A DNA stretch of 21,672 bases from CAYNJF01 sp964351745 (GCA_964351745.1 CAYGPI010000042.1:1-21672); one strand, 5' to 3'. Numbered from the stretch's first letter, positions 6,995-14,235 are shown. Notes: generated from the letters alone by a model not told the origin. Numbers and translations are program-made.

Positions 6995-7199
6995 ACATAG
7001 AGGCCTCCACTCTTTTACCGCTGAGCTCAATCTGCATCTTAATCCAATCATTCACCTCTGCTTCTATCCAACCCACAGCTCTATCTCCTAGCTTGATTGC
7101 TGATGGAAATTGACCGTGTGAAATTTTTAAATAGATTGAGCTACGTGATAGTCCTGTTAAATCTTTAACTGAGTTTAATCTTAAGATCCTGTGTGACAT
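6987..7199 (-). CDS. AlpA-family excisionase/regulator
   Basis: 70 residues, close in length and sequence pattern to AlpA (Phage_AlpA family): ILRLNSVKDLTGLSRSSIYL (residues 5-24) gives the winged-helix recognition helix, followed by FPSAIKLGDRAVGWIEAEVNDWI, a hallmark block. AlpA proteins activate or bias integrase genes and promote excision of P4-like islands. A clear GGGAG lies 7 nt before the ATG. It is first in the operon with primase and helicase. An inverted repeat at 7272-7292 sits about 75-90 bp upstream and may be its own or another regulator's operator. Confidence 0.9.
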   Translation of the reverse strand: MSHRILRLNSVKDLTGLSRSSIYLKISHGQFPSAIKLGDRAVGWIEAEVNDWIKMQIELSGKRVEASMYV

Positions 7200-7271
7200 A
7201 TAGGCACTCCCTGAGTTGTTATTGAATTTGCCATTACAGTGTTAAACAACAAGCAATGGGATTCAGCACGA

Positions 7272-7292
7272 TTCGGTCAGAAGTTGACCGAA
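7272..7292. promoter_or_regulatory. Inverted-repeat operator upstream of alpA
   Basis: TTCGGTCA (7272-7279), a 5-bp spacer, then TGACCGAA (7285-7292). It forms a 21-bp dyad in the divergent intergenic region, with a half-site-like ATTCGGTT again near 7369. Size and symmetry fit a dimeric HTH regulator; which protein binds is unknown. Confidence 0.5.
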
Positions 7293-7510
7293 CAGGGAGG
7301 CATTCAGTTTGATTGGCTGGTTTTATTGAGGTGTGGCTGGAATTGAATAAAAAATAAATTTTAACGATTCGGTTTTAGTAGAATTTTGGCAATGTTTGTT
7401 GCTGCAACGCAACGGCGCACTCCTTATTAAAATTTCTTTAATAAGAACTTCCGTTATTAAAATAATTGGCGTTTTTTTTAATATCGCTGAAACCTGTTAA
7501 GTCAGCTTGG

Positions 7511-7782
7511 TATCAGAGGCATTGCTAGCGGCCTCCATAATAAAAGTATTTAATTAAGATTTTTCATAATAAAGGGAAACGGCTTTTCCTTTATTATGGG
7601 TTTTATCAGAGCTTATCAGAGATCGTCCTCAGTAAGGGTAAATAATCGTTATATATCAATATGTTATATCTAATTTAAGTGGCCTTCACTTTCATATTAG
7701 AGCCGGCTCTTTTAGAAGAAAACAAGTAGGGCCTATTGTACCTAATAGAAAATTCCAGTAATCTTATCAGAGCTTATCAGAG
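7511..7782. repeat. TATCAGAG repeats (five copies, two as 19-bp doublets)
   Basis: TTATCAGAGCTTATCAGAG occurs exactly at 7603-7621 and 7764-7782, 161 bp apart. Each is two copies of TATCAGAG on a 10-bp period. A single TATCAGAG is at 7511-7518. All five copies have the same orientation. The region lies between the replication operon and the divergent cargo pair. Candidates are iterons of the element origin or sites of an excisionase-like protein. Confidence 0.55.
7565..7598. other. Long perfect-type hairpin in the intergenic region
   Basis: CATAATAAAGGGAAA (7565-7579) and TTTTCCTTTATTATG (7584-7598) form a 15-bp stem with a single G-T pair and a CGGC tetraloop. No T-run typical of a terminator follows on either strand. 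A single-strand initiation site, an RNA structure or a protein-binding cruciform are possible. CATAATAAA also occurs at 7536-7544. Confidence 0.55.
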
Positions 7783-7831
7783 GTCATACGGTAGTTTAGA
7801 ATAATTTATATATATTTCAAGGAGTTATATC

Positions 7832-9265
7832 TTGCTAACTAATCGAGAATTTTGGATTCAATTAGTTAAGGATGCTTTAAGTAGTAAAGGCGAATACAAT
7901 GATATTGATTTCAAGCTTGATCTCTCTGGCAAGAATGATCGCTTAAAGGAACACATCAATGCTTTTGGAAACCTAGAGAGAGGCGGGTGTTTTGTCTTTG
8001 GGATTGATAACTTTAAAGTGGTTGGATTACAACAAAATGCAGATGACATAACCCAAAAAATAACAAATCTTTCAAACAATTCTCAGCAGCCAAGTTTAAA
8101 CGTTGATTCATTTACGATATCAATTGATCGTAAACAAATACTATGCCTTCATATAATGCCCTCTGTTGAAAAACCAGTATTCATCAAGAGCAGAGATCCT
8201 ATGGGTGGGGTAGCATGTTTTAAACGATCAGGCTCATCTACTATAGCTATGTCAACTCAAGAAATAAGAGATCTTCTAGCCTCTGCTCAGGAAACTTTTT
8301 TTGACGAGGCTGAAATTCAAGACACTGATATTAAAGATCTAAATTTTTTACTATTGCAAGAACTTATCCCTTCTCTTGATGCAAAACAAAAAGATTCAGA
8401 AAAAAATACCGCGATATTAAAAGATAACAAAATAATTACTGGCCACAATAATAATATAAAAATTACTGTTTCAGGCTGGCTATGTTTCGCAAATAATATT
8501 CAAGAACACCGTCAATTTAGAAATGTCTTTATTGAATTTCAGATATTCAAGGGCCTTACTCGAGATACTCCAACAAAAAAATATGAAATCAAAGGAACGT
8601 TGCCTGAGCAACTTAAAAAAAGTATAGAATTGTTAAAACAGAACATGTGGTATGTGCCTAAAATTAGCGGAGCTAAACGCGAAGATATTCCAGCATATTC
8701 CGAGGAAATATTAAGGGAAGTTGTCACTAACAGCTTAGTCCATAGAGACTATAAAAAAATGCATCAACCTGTCAAAATTGCCATGTTTGATAATCGAGTT
8801 GAAATAGAAAATCCAGGTGGACTGATGCCAGGACTGACAGCATATAACATGATTCATAAGCGTGACTGGCGAAATCCATTGCTAGCTGAACTTATGAAAA
8901 AATTTGGCTTTGGCGAAATGGACGGACAAGGTATTGATAGAATATATTCAATGACTCTATCATTAAAAGTACCGCCACCTATATTTAAAGATAACAAAAA
9001 TTCATTCACAGCAGTTTTGTCAGCACCAAAATCTTATGAAGATTTCTCAGCCGAAGAAAAACGCTTAATGGTTATTATCTTACTTTTAATGCATGACCAA
9101 ATTGATAATGAAAGCGTGAGAAATTGCTTTGGTATTTCTAGCGAGAAATCTGGTACGCTTTTAAAATCCATGGTTAGTGAAAAGATTCTTAAAGCTTCAA
9201 GTAAAAGTAGAAGGCACGCTAAATATATATTTACGGAGCGCCTTCATGAGAAAATATACACTTAA
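7832..9265 (+). CDS. AlbA_2 (Schlafen-type) and RecG-C-like ATPase domain protein
   Basis: 477 residues. Residues about 5-150 form an AlbA_2/Schlafen-type domain: DIDFKLDL near 24-31, then KEHINAFGNLERGGCFVFGID (39-59), the usual 'AFaN..GG...iGi' pattern. Residues about 285-390 resemble the histidine-kinase-like ATPase piece called HATPase_c_4 or RecG C-terminal: EILREVVTNSLVHRDY (292-307), ENPGGL (326-331) and EMDGQGIDR (362-370). The C-terminus looks like a winged helix (ESVRNCFGISSEKSGTLLKSMV). TTG is the start because AAGGAG lies 7 nt upstream and no ATG is nearby. Such proteins act as regulators or as nucleases/ATPases in defence loci. Together with the following phosphoesterase it makes a two-gene cargo unit. 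Confidence 0.8.
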   Translation: MLTNREFWIQLVKDALSSKGEYNDIDFKLDLSGKNDRLKEHINAFGNLERGGCFVFGIDNFKVVGLQQNADDITQKITNLSNNSQQPSLNVDSFTISIDRKQILCLHIMPSVEKPVFIKSRDPMGGVACFKRSGSSTIAMSTQEIRDLLASAQETFFDEAEIQDTDIKDLNFLLLQELIPSLDAKQKDSEKNTAILKDNKIITGHNNNIKITVSGWLCFANNIQEHRQFRNVFIEFQIFKGLTRDTPTKKYEIKGTLPEQLKKSIELLKQNMWYVPKISGAKREDIPAYSEEILREVVTNSLVHRDYKKMHQPVKIAMFDNRVEIENPGGLMPGLTAYNMIHKRDWRNPLLAELMKKFGFGEMDGQGIDRIYSMTLSLKVPPPIFKDNKNSFTAVLSAPKSYEDFSAEEKRLMVIILLLMHDQIDNESVRNCFGISSEKSGTLLKSMVSEKILKASSKSRRHAKYIFTERLHEKIYT

Positions 9266-9301
9266 TGCCATGTTTACCATGACTCCAAGAAGGTAAAGAT
9301 A

Positions 9302-10276
9302 ATGTCTACACGTCTACTATTAATAAGCGATACCCATGGTAATTTAAATATCATCAATCAGATGATTGACAAGACAAATGCTGACATTGTCATCCATGCT
9401 GGTGATTTTGGGTTTTACAATGAATCTAGCTACCAACATATCAGTTCGAGAGAACTGCTTTTGCTAATCAAGCACTCCCCCTTTTGGAGAGAATGTACGG
9501 TTGATAAACAAACAGACAAACAAACACTTATTGATATTGTAAAGAAGTATAATCTGTTGGGCGATTTTCCAGAGTATTTGGCCGGCAAAAAAAAATTTAT
9601 TAAGCCAGTATACGCCGTGTATGGCAACCATGAAGATGTCAGGGTAATAAGAGATTTAAAATCAGAAAATCCTATCCAAAATTTATACATACTAGATGAA
9701 GACAATATATTCCCAATAACAAATAACGATGAGCTTGCCTTTAGTCTATTCGGTATCGGCGGAAATTTTTTAGTTACTGAGAAATTATTACGAAGGCCCA
9801 TAGCTGGAAATGCTGGCAAAGTGTGGGCGACATTGCATCAATTTGGCTCCTTGTACCAAAAGCTTCAAGAGAAGGAGTCCCCCTCTATTTTTGTATCTCA
9901 TGTCAGTCCAGGAAAAGAGCCTTTACTAGCACGATTAATGATTCATTTTATGCCAAATTTTTGGATCAGCGGTCATATGGGGGCACCCTATAATTGTGTT
10001 TGGAACCAATTTACGATACGTGAAATTGACGAGTCAATTGAATGGTTTAATTCTCAATTAAAAGAATTAGATGCTTTGCCTCTGCACAATATGACTCCTG
10101 AAGCCCAAATAGCAGATGATCTAATCAAACGAGAAATTAAAAGAGAAGCATATTGGTTCAAAAATCTTTGGAATATCAATCTACCTGATGTAAAGGATGG
10201 CTATTCAGTCATTAACTATGTAAAGGGCAGGTTCTATGTTGAAAGTTATTCTGCCATTCCCGAGATACATAAGTAA
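9302..10276 (+). CDS. Calcineurin-like metallophosphoesterase
   Basis: 324 residues with all metal-binding motifs of the family in order: Asp10-x-His12 in SDTHG, GDFG at 34-37, GNHE at 108-111, SHVSP with His200, and GHMGAP with His225. It should therefore be a catalytically competent di-metal phosphoesterase. The substrate cannot be told; nucleotides, RNA ends or DNA are possibilities. An insertion at about 40-100, containing DKQTDKQT (a 12-bp DNA repeat at about 9505-9528), lies between motifs 2 and 3. The C-terminal 80 residues are extra to the core. No signal peptide, so cytosolic. It follows the AlbA_2 gene by 36 nt on the same strand and has a modest AAGG ribosome site, so cotranscription is likely. 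Confidence 0.85.
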   Translation: MSTRLLLISDTHGNLNIINQMIDKTNADIVIHAGDFGFYNESSYQHISSRELLLLIKHSPFWRECTVDKQTDKQTLIDIVKKYNLLGDFPEYLAGKKKFIKPVYAVYGNHEDVRVIRDLKSENPIQNLYILDEDNIFPITNNDELAFSLFGIGGNFLVTEKLLRRPIAGNAGKVWATLHQFGSLYQKLQEKESPSIFVSHVSPGKEPLLARLMIHFMPNFWISGHMGAPYNCVWNQFTIREIDESIEWFNSQLKELDALPLHNMTPEAQIADDLIKREIKREAYWFKNLWNINLPDVKDGYSVINYVKGRFYVESYSAIPEIHK

Positions 10277-10301
10277 TCTCTAGGCTTTTATGGGTCCCTC
10301 C

Positions 10302-10323
10302 TGGCCCTTAATAACACGGGCCA
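10302..10323. other. Weak hairpin after the phosphoesterase gene
   Basis: TGGCCC (10302-10307) and GGGCCA (10318-10323) can pair with a 10-nt loop. It sits between two convergent genes, but no T-run follows, so it may be only part of a terminator. Confidence 0.25.
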
Positions 10324-10433
10324 CAGAAGCGCAATACCGAGCTAGTAACTGGGATTTTAATTTACGACTCAATAACTATATAGAAATGATATCCACTAAG
10401 ATAACTAGCATTTTTAACAAATGAGGTATTGGA

Positions 10434-11051
10434 TTACTTGGCCTCATTAACTTCATAGTTAGTATTTCTGCTTTTCTTTGGAAGCCCTTGCAATCCGCTC
10501 ATATGAGTCTGAGCAGCTTCCTTCAGATATTTACGTATGGTTTCTTCATCAATGCTAAGACCATATTTTTCAAGATCGTACTTGATGCTTCCCTTATTAC
10601 TGCCGGTTGCCGCATTTTTTTTCAAGCTCGGATCATAACCATAAGCTGCTCTGGCCATACCTAACATTATCTTTAACATCGTAGACTTTTCAATGTCAAT
10701 TGAAGCTGAAGTCACTTGAGGGAGCTTTAATATTCGCTCTATCTCGCTCCCCTCCATCCAACAATCAAAACTAGATAAAGTGTCAAGAATACCATACACC
10801 CCCAAACTTATTTTTTTAGTGTTAGGTATAAGGCCGGGGAGCCCTGTATGCCCAACAACTAGCTCTACTTTGTTTGGATGTTCTGAAATAAGAGATTGCA
10901 AATTAGAAGCCTTTAGCTCCTTTAACTTTGAATCTGCAGCCAATCGATAGACAGATGTTTGTTGTTTTATCCCAGCATCTAGTAAATCATAAATAGCCTT
11001 TGGATCCTTGCTGTATTTTCTCAATGAAACAAAATTTTGGTTAATTTCCAT
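10434..11051 (-). CDS. Unknown protein downstream of the integrase
   Basis: 205 residues, no signal peptide or transmembrane helix. The last third (MARAAYGYDPSLKK...GSIKYDLEKYGLSIDEETIRKYLKEAA) has the look of a C-terminal domain that recurs in proteins of integrative elements, with a helix-turn-helix-like end (GLSIDEETIRKYLKEA, about residues 165-182). The middle part is not recognised. The gene starts 9 nt after the integrase stop on the same strand, so it is likely in the integrase operon and may assist integration, or be cargo. Its function is unknown. Confidence 0.65.
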   Translation of the reverse strand: MEINQNFVSLRKYSKDPKAIYDLLDAGIKQQTSVYRLAADSKLKELKASNLQSLISEHPNKVELVVGHTGLPGLIPNTKKISLGVYGILDTLSSFDCWMEGSEIERILKLPQVTSASIDIEKSTMLKIMLGMARAAYGYDPSLKKNAATGSNKGSIKYDLEKYGLSIDEETIRKYLKEAAQTHMSGLQGLPKKSRNTNYEVNEAK

Positions 11052-11060
11052 ATTACCTAC

Positions 11061-12245
11061 TTATTTTTTTGCTAGTTCATCCAAATAATCCGCCCAAGCC
11101 TGCATCATCTCCCTTCTCTCTGGTAAATGCTCAGCATAGTTATAAGCGGCTCTTACAGAGTTACGCTCAGAATGGGCCAGTTGTCGCTCAATGGCATCTC
11201 TGTGCCATCCCTGCTCGTTCAATAGAGTACAAGCCATACTCCTAAAACCATGCGCCGTCATTTCATCTTTGGTAAACCCAAGACGGCGCAGTGCTGCATT
11301 GATGGTGTTATTAGACATGGGCCGTTGTCGGCTGCGAACACTAGGGAATACATAGGAGGCACGCCCTGTCATGTGCTCTAAATCTTTTAAAATGGCTATC
11401 GCTTGTTTGGATAAGGGAACAATATGCTGCTCTCTCATTTTCATTTTATGAGCGGGGATACGCCACTCTTTGGTTTCAAAGTTAAACTCATCCCATTGGG
11501 CTTGCCTTAGCTCACCTGGGCGGACAAAAAATAGTGGAGATAACTTCAAAGCGCATTTCGTCACATAGTAGCCATCATAACCTTCGATAGCTTTGAGTAA
11601 GCTGCCTATTTCCTTTGGAACAGTGATTGAAGCATGGTTGCGTTTTTTTACTGGCTGTAAGGCGCCGCGCAGGTTAATACATATGTCATATTCAGCGCGC
11701 CCAGTTTGCACCGCATAGCGAAAAACCTGGCTACAATTTTGAAGCGCGCGATGCGCCGTTTCAATCGCGCCACGGCTTTGAATGCGCTCAAGGATTTTTA
11801 AAAGCTCTGGCACTTTAATATCTGATATGGCTTGCTTGCCTGCCCAAGGAAAGATGTCTTTTTGAAGTCTCGATAAAATGCGCGCGCCATGCTCAGGCGT
11901 CCAAACGCTAACATTCTTGGCATGCCACTCCAAGGCAACCAACTCAAAGCTGTTAGTGCTCCCAATCAACCTGGCTTGCTTGCGCTCTTTGGCGTGAACA
12001 CTGGGATCGATATCTTCATAGAGTAGATTTTTAGCCTCATCACGCTTGCGCCTCGCATCAGCGAGCTTCACTTCTGGATAGGCGCCAAAGGATAGCTTCT
12101 TCTCTTTACCGTCATAGCGGTACTTGAGCTTCCAGTGCTTTGAGCCATTCGGGCTCACTAATAGGTACAGGCCCTTCTCATCAGACAGCTTAAAAGCCTT
12201 ATCTCTAGGTTTGAGAGTTCTTACTCTGGTATCTGATAATGCCAT
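11061..12245 (-). CDS. P4-family tyrosine integrase
   Basis: 394 residues, the usual length for P4/CP4-type integrases. An N-terminal DUF4102 domain (residues 1-85: ALSDTRVRTLKPRDKAFKLSD, then GLYLLVSPNGSKHWKLKYRY) is followed by a core-binding helical region and a catalytic domain: Arg242 in FVRPGELR, His332-x-x-Arg335 in AHGFRS, His358 in LAHSE, and Tyr368 (or Tyr370) in AAYNYAEHL as nucleophile. The C-terminal ERREMMQAWADYLD is typical. It catalyses integration and excision between attP and the ssrA 3' end, which it directly adjoins, with its start 172 bp from the tmRNA 3' end. GGCCCCC boxes at 12272-12294 lie just upstream of the start and may also let Int control its own promoter. Confidence 0.93.
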   Translation of the reverse strand: MALSDTRVRTLKPRDKAFKLSDEKGLYLLVSPNGSKHWKLKYRYDGKEKKLSFGAYPEVKLADARRKRDEAKNLLYEDIDPSVHAKERKQARLIGSTNSFELVALEWHAKNVSVWTPEHGARILSRLQKDIFPWAGKQAISDIKVPELLKILERIQSRGAIETAHRALQNCSQVFRYAVQTGRAEYDICINLRGALQPVKKRNHASITVPKEIGSLLKAIEGYDGYYVTKCALKLSPLFFVRPGELRQAQWDEFNFETKEWRIPAHKMKMREQHIVPLSKQAIAILKDLEHMTGRASYVFPSVRSRQRPMSNNTINAALRRLGFTKDEMTAHGFRSMACTLLNEQGWHRDAIERQLAHSERNSVRAAYNYAEHLPERREMMQAWADYLDELAKK

Positions 12246-12271
12246 TGGGGGCCCCGATAATCCTACATGCT

Positions 12272-12294
12272 AAAAGGCCCCCGATCGGCCCCCA
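12272..12294 (+). repeat. Paired GGCCCCC boxes, right end
   Basis: AAAAGGCCCCC, then GATC, then GGCCCCCA, matching the left-end pair (2554-2577) in order and orientation. An inverted companion TTGGGGGCC lies at 12245-12253 over the integrase start. Confidence 0.5.
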
Positions 12295-12348
12295 TGTGGG
12301 CTGGATTCAGTTAGGTCTTAGTGAAAGCTATAGGATCCGTTATAACGC

Positions 12349-12370
12349 AAAAACCCTTGATTTACAAGGG
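12349..12370 (-). terminator. Element-borne replacement terminator for ssrA
   Basis: On the minus strand CCCTTG, a 5-nt loop and CAAGGG are followed by five T residues. It lies about 45 bp past the tmRNA 3' end on element DNA and probably ends tmRNA transcription now that the native terminator is about 10 kb away. T residues on the plus side are fewer and more distant. Confidence 0.6.
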
Positions 12371-12416
12371 CTTAAGGTGTTTTTTGAATCATTTGGGATG
12401 GTATTAAATTCGAATT

Positions 12417-12436
12417 TGGTGGAGGCGGCGGGAATC
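12417..12436. repeat. Proximal attachment site in the ssrA 3' end
   Basis: This is the tmRNA 3' terminus (acceptor stem with CCA, plus the start of the T-arm). The 13-bp core GGCGGCGGGAATC at 12424-12436 matches 2486-2498. The element restores a complete acceptor stem, so tmRNA function is kept. Confidence 0.65.
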
Positions 12437-12770
12437 GAACCCGCGTCCGCAGATGCTCCGCTTAAAGGTCTACATGCTTAGCTATACCTTTTAATTTAGC
12501 TTGAGGTTACCCGGTGTAGCAGGGTTCCTTTCGCGATCTCTTAAGGTTTTAGCCGCTTCCACTAGAGCAATGGATTAAGCGATCTTGTGTGAGTCGACCC
12601 CCTACTACCAGCGCACAAGCACATTGGCGAGGAGGGATTAAGCTACTAAGGCTTGATCGTAGTGTGTGTCGTTTGCAATTATAACAAACACAGTCACTTT
12701 TAACGAGGTATCCTGCATACTCGGCATGCACTGTAAGGTTCACGATCCCCGTCGAAGCCAGGTCGCCCCC
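12417..12770 (-). ncRNA. ssrA: Transfer-messenger RNA
   Basis: 354-nt one-piece tmRNA. The 5' end GGGGGCGACC followed by TGGCTTCGACGGGG is diagnostic, and the 3' end GGTTCGATTCC...CCTCCACCA forms the T-arm and encodes CCA. The acceptor stem GGGGGCG/CGCCTCC pairs at all seven positions with one G-U. The tag reading frame (minus strand, 12676 to 12638) specifies ANDTHYDQALVA then TAA, preceded by the resume codon context. It acts with SmpB to rescue stalled ribosomes and mark the nascent chain for proteolysis. smpB lies 74 bp upstream on the same strand. The 3' end is the integration site of the element. Confidence 0.96.
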
Positions 12771-12776
12771 ATAACA

Positions 12777-12785
12777 ATATTACCA
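12777..12785 (-). promoter_or_regulatory. Extended -10 promoter of ssrA
   Basis: The minus strand reads TGGTAATAT, a TGn plus TAATAT extended -10, six bases before the tmRNA 5' end at 12770. No good -35 is seen, as expected for an extended -10 promoter. Confidence 0.55.
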
Positions 12786-12844
12786 CATAATAAAGAAAAA
12801 TGACCTAATTTCAGAAGTATTTACACGCTCTCCCGATAAAAGGT

Positions 12845-13324
12845 TTATTCACCACCCTTCAAAATTCTCTGCTTTGAACGCTGCCAGTCTCGATCTTTGA
12901 TAGTTTGACGCTTATCGTGCAGCTTCTTACCTTTGGCAATCGCTATATCACACTTAATTCGCCCACCCTTCCAAAACAGTTTCAAAGGCACAACAGTGTA
13001 CCCTTTTCGCTCAACAGCTCCTATCAGTAACTCTAGCTCACGATGATGGAGTAAAAGCTTTCTAGTTCGAGTTGGATCAGCAATCACATGCGTACAAGCT
13101 GAGATCAAAGGTGTAAATTGAGCACCAACAATCCAAGCTTCACCATTCTTAAGAATGACGTGAGATTCTACAATGTTTGCTTTACCAGCCCGTAAGCTCT
13201 TTACTTCCCAGCCTTCTAAAACTAAGCCTGCTTCAAAGAATTTTTCCAAAGCATATTCGAAGCGAGCCTTTCGGTTAACTGCAATTGTGCTTTGAGGTTG
13301 GTTATCTTTCTTTTTATTAGCCAT
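12845..13324 (-). CDS. smpB: SsrA-binding protein SmpB
   Basis: 159 residues, the normal length. Typical blocks: IAVNRKARFEYALEKFFEAGLVLEGWEVKSLRAGKAN (residues 14-50) and the basic C-terminal tail KGKKLHDKRQTIKDRDWQRSKQRIL, which enters the ribosomal A site and mimics mRNA. It binds the tRNA-like part of tmRNA and carries it to stalled ribosomes. It sits 74 bp upstream of ssrA on the same strand and is divergent from ratA. No terminator is evident between smpB and ssrA, but ssrA has its own promoter. Confidence 0.97.
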   Translation of the reverse strand: MANKKKDNQPQSTIAVNRKARFEYALEKFFEAGLVLEGWEVKSLRAGKANIVESHVILKNGEAWIVGAQFTPLISACTHVIADPTRTRKLLLHHRELELLIGAVERKGYTVVPLKLFWKGGRIKCDIAIAKGKKLHDKRQTIKDRDWQRSKQRILKGGE

Positions 13325-13370
13325 AACGTGAACATTTTATGCCCTTCAGAAGCAAAAGGAAAGGATTATC

Positions 13371-13379
13371 TGGTACAAT
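13371..13379 (+). promoter_or_regulatory. Extended -10 promoter of ratA
   Basis: TGGTACAAT at 13371-13379 gives TGn-TACAAT, about 30 bp before the ATG at 13410. No clear -35. Confidence 0.45.
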
Positions 13380-13409
13380 GACTTAAATTTAATTGTGGGT
13401 GTCCCAAAT

Positions 13410-13841
13410 ATGCCAGTGGTTGAGCGACAAGCCTTAGTGCCCTACTCCCCAGAAAAAATGTTTGCCTTAGTCAACAACGTCAATAACTATCCTGAGTTTC
13501 TCCCTTGGTGCGACTCCTGCGACATATTGAGCCAAAGCGATGTCGAAATGAAAGCCACCATTCATATTCAAAAAAGTGGTATCAAACAAAGTTTTACAAC
13601 TCAGAATACTTTAGAGCAAAATAAATCAATTACTCTGACATTAGTGGACGGTCCATTCCAAAACCTACACGGCAAATGGACTTTCACACCAATGGGACAT
13701 GGCTCTGAAGTTAGCCTGTATCTTGAGTTTGAATTTTCCTCAAAAATTGCCACTTACGGCTTTGGTCCCATCTTTAATCAAGCGACATCAACCATGCTAA
13801 AATCTTTCATCAATCAAGCAAGAGCTATCTATGGAAAATAA
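13410..13841 (+). CDS. ratA: RatA / coenzyme Q-binding START-domain protein
   Basis: 143 residues from the ATG at 13410, chosen since family members start near PxVxRxALVPYS; an in-frame GTG at 13395 would add five residues. Family blocks: ALVPYSPEKMFALVNNVNNYPEFLPWC (about 7-34), FTTQNTLEQNKSITLTLVDGPFQNLHGKWTFTP in the middle and a C-terminal helix with SFINQARAIYGK. It belongs to the polyketide cyclase/START fold. Homologues are described as COQ10-like ubiquinone-binding proteins and, in E. coli, as RatA, which interferes with 70S ribosome formation. It overlaps the following pasI/rnfH gene by 11 nt, the usual gammaproteobacterial pair, divergent from smpB. Confidence 0.93.
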   Translation: MPVVERQALVPYSPEKMFALVNNVNNYPEFLPWCDSCDILSQSDVEMKATIHIQKSGIKQSFTTQNTLEQNKSITLTLVDGPFQNLHGKWTFTPMGHGSEVSLYLEFEFSSKIATYGFGPIFNQATSTMLKSFINQARAIYGK

Positions 13842-14133
13842 CATTTATATTGAAGTTGCCTTCGCAACCCCAGACAAACAAACACTACTATCTATGAAAG
13901 TAAATATTGATGCGACTGTAGAGCACGCCATTAAAGACTCAGGTATTTTAGATCTACATACTGAGATTGATTTAACAAAAAATAAAGTGGGTATATGGTC
14001 TAAAACATGTGAGCTTTCAGATGGACTAAAAAATCAAGATCGCATTGAAATCTACAGAGACATTACTTGTGACCCTATGACCGCTCGCAGGCTCAGAGAA
14101 AAAGCTCGCAAGCGTGCTTCCTCTAAAACATAA
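13831..14133 (+). CDS. rnfH: RnfH/PasI family protein (UPF0125)
   Basis: 100 residues of the ubiquitin-like beta-grasp RnfH family: IYIEVAFATPDKQTLLSMKVNIDATVEHAIKDSGI at the N-terminus, VGIWSKTCELSDGLKNQDRIEIYRDITCDP in the middle, and the C-terminal RRLREKARKR basic tail typical of the family. In E. coli the pair ratA-ratB is also called pasT-pasI, and its second gene has been proposed to be an antitoxin. The role is not settled. The start lies within the 3' end of ratA, so translation is coupled. Confidence 0.93.
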   Translation: MENNIYIEVAFATPDKQTLLSMKVNIDATVEHAIKDSGILDLHTEIDLTKNKVGIWSKTCELSDGLKNQDRIEIYRDITCDPMTARRLREKARKRASSKT

Positions 14134-14235
14134 TTCTTTATACAAAGCATTGAGCTAGCACCTTAATATTAATATTTGAAGCCTAGTGGCAAGTTTGTTA
14201 TTTTGCTCATTCCAATTATAAAAGGATGCTTCAAT

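Larger units (their letters stand above)
7200..7831. other. Divergent regulatory region without genes
   Basis: This 632-bp gap between alpA and the AlbA_2 gene contains the dyad at 7272-7292, TATCAGAG repeats, the 15-bp hairpin and a 12-bp palindrome AGAGCCGGCTCT at 7699-7710. No coding frame is supported. It is a likely site for promoters of both operons and perhaps the replication origin. Confidence 0.5.
2486..12436. mobile_element. P4-like integrated element in ssrA
   Basis: The element is about 9.95 kb, bounded by the ssrA-derived direct repeats. It carries a P4-family tyrosine integrase adjacent to ssrA, an AlpA-type regulator, a TOPRIM primase and a DUF927 helicase-like ATPase, the usual core of phage-satellite or P4-like islands. 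No capsid, terminase, portal or conjugation gene is present, so movement would need a helper. Cargo occupies both flanks of the replication module: the helical protein and dCTP-deaminase-like pair (2798-4197), the AlbA_2 ATPase and phosphoesterase pair (7832-10276), and a 205-aa unknown protein (10434-11051). The left border rests on a short repeat plus the stranded terminator. An alternative left border near 2589-2606 cannot be excluded. Confidence 0.75.

Noticed and set aside
7603..7782. CRISPR repeats TTATCAGAGCTTATCAGAG
   Set aside because: Only two exact copies, 161 bp apart and of internal doublet nature.
9505..9528. Short repeat AAACAAACAGAC in the phosphoesterase gene
   Set aside because: A simple coding repeat (DKQTDKQT) inside an insertion, with no sign of other function.
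12239..12743. Frames over ssrA on both strands (80 and 64 codons)
   Set aside because: They are inside or antisense to the tmRNA gene and its 3' flank.
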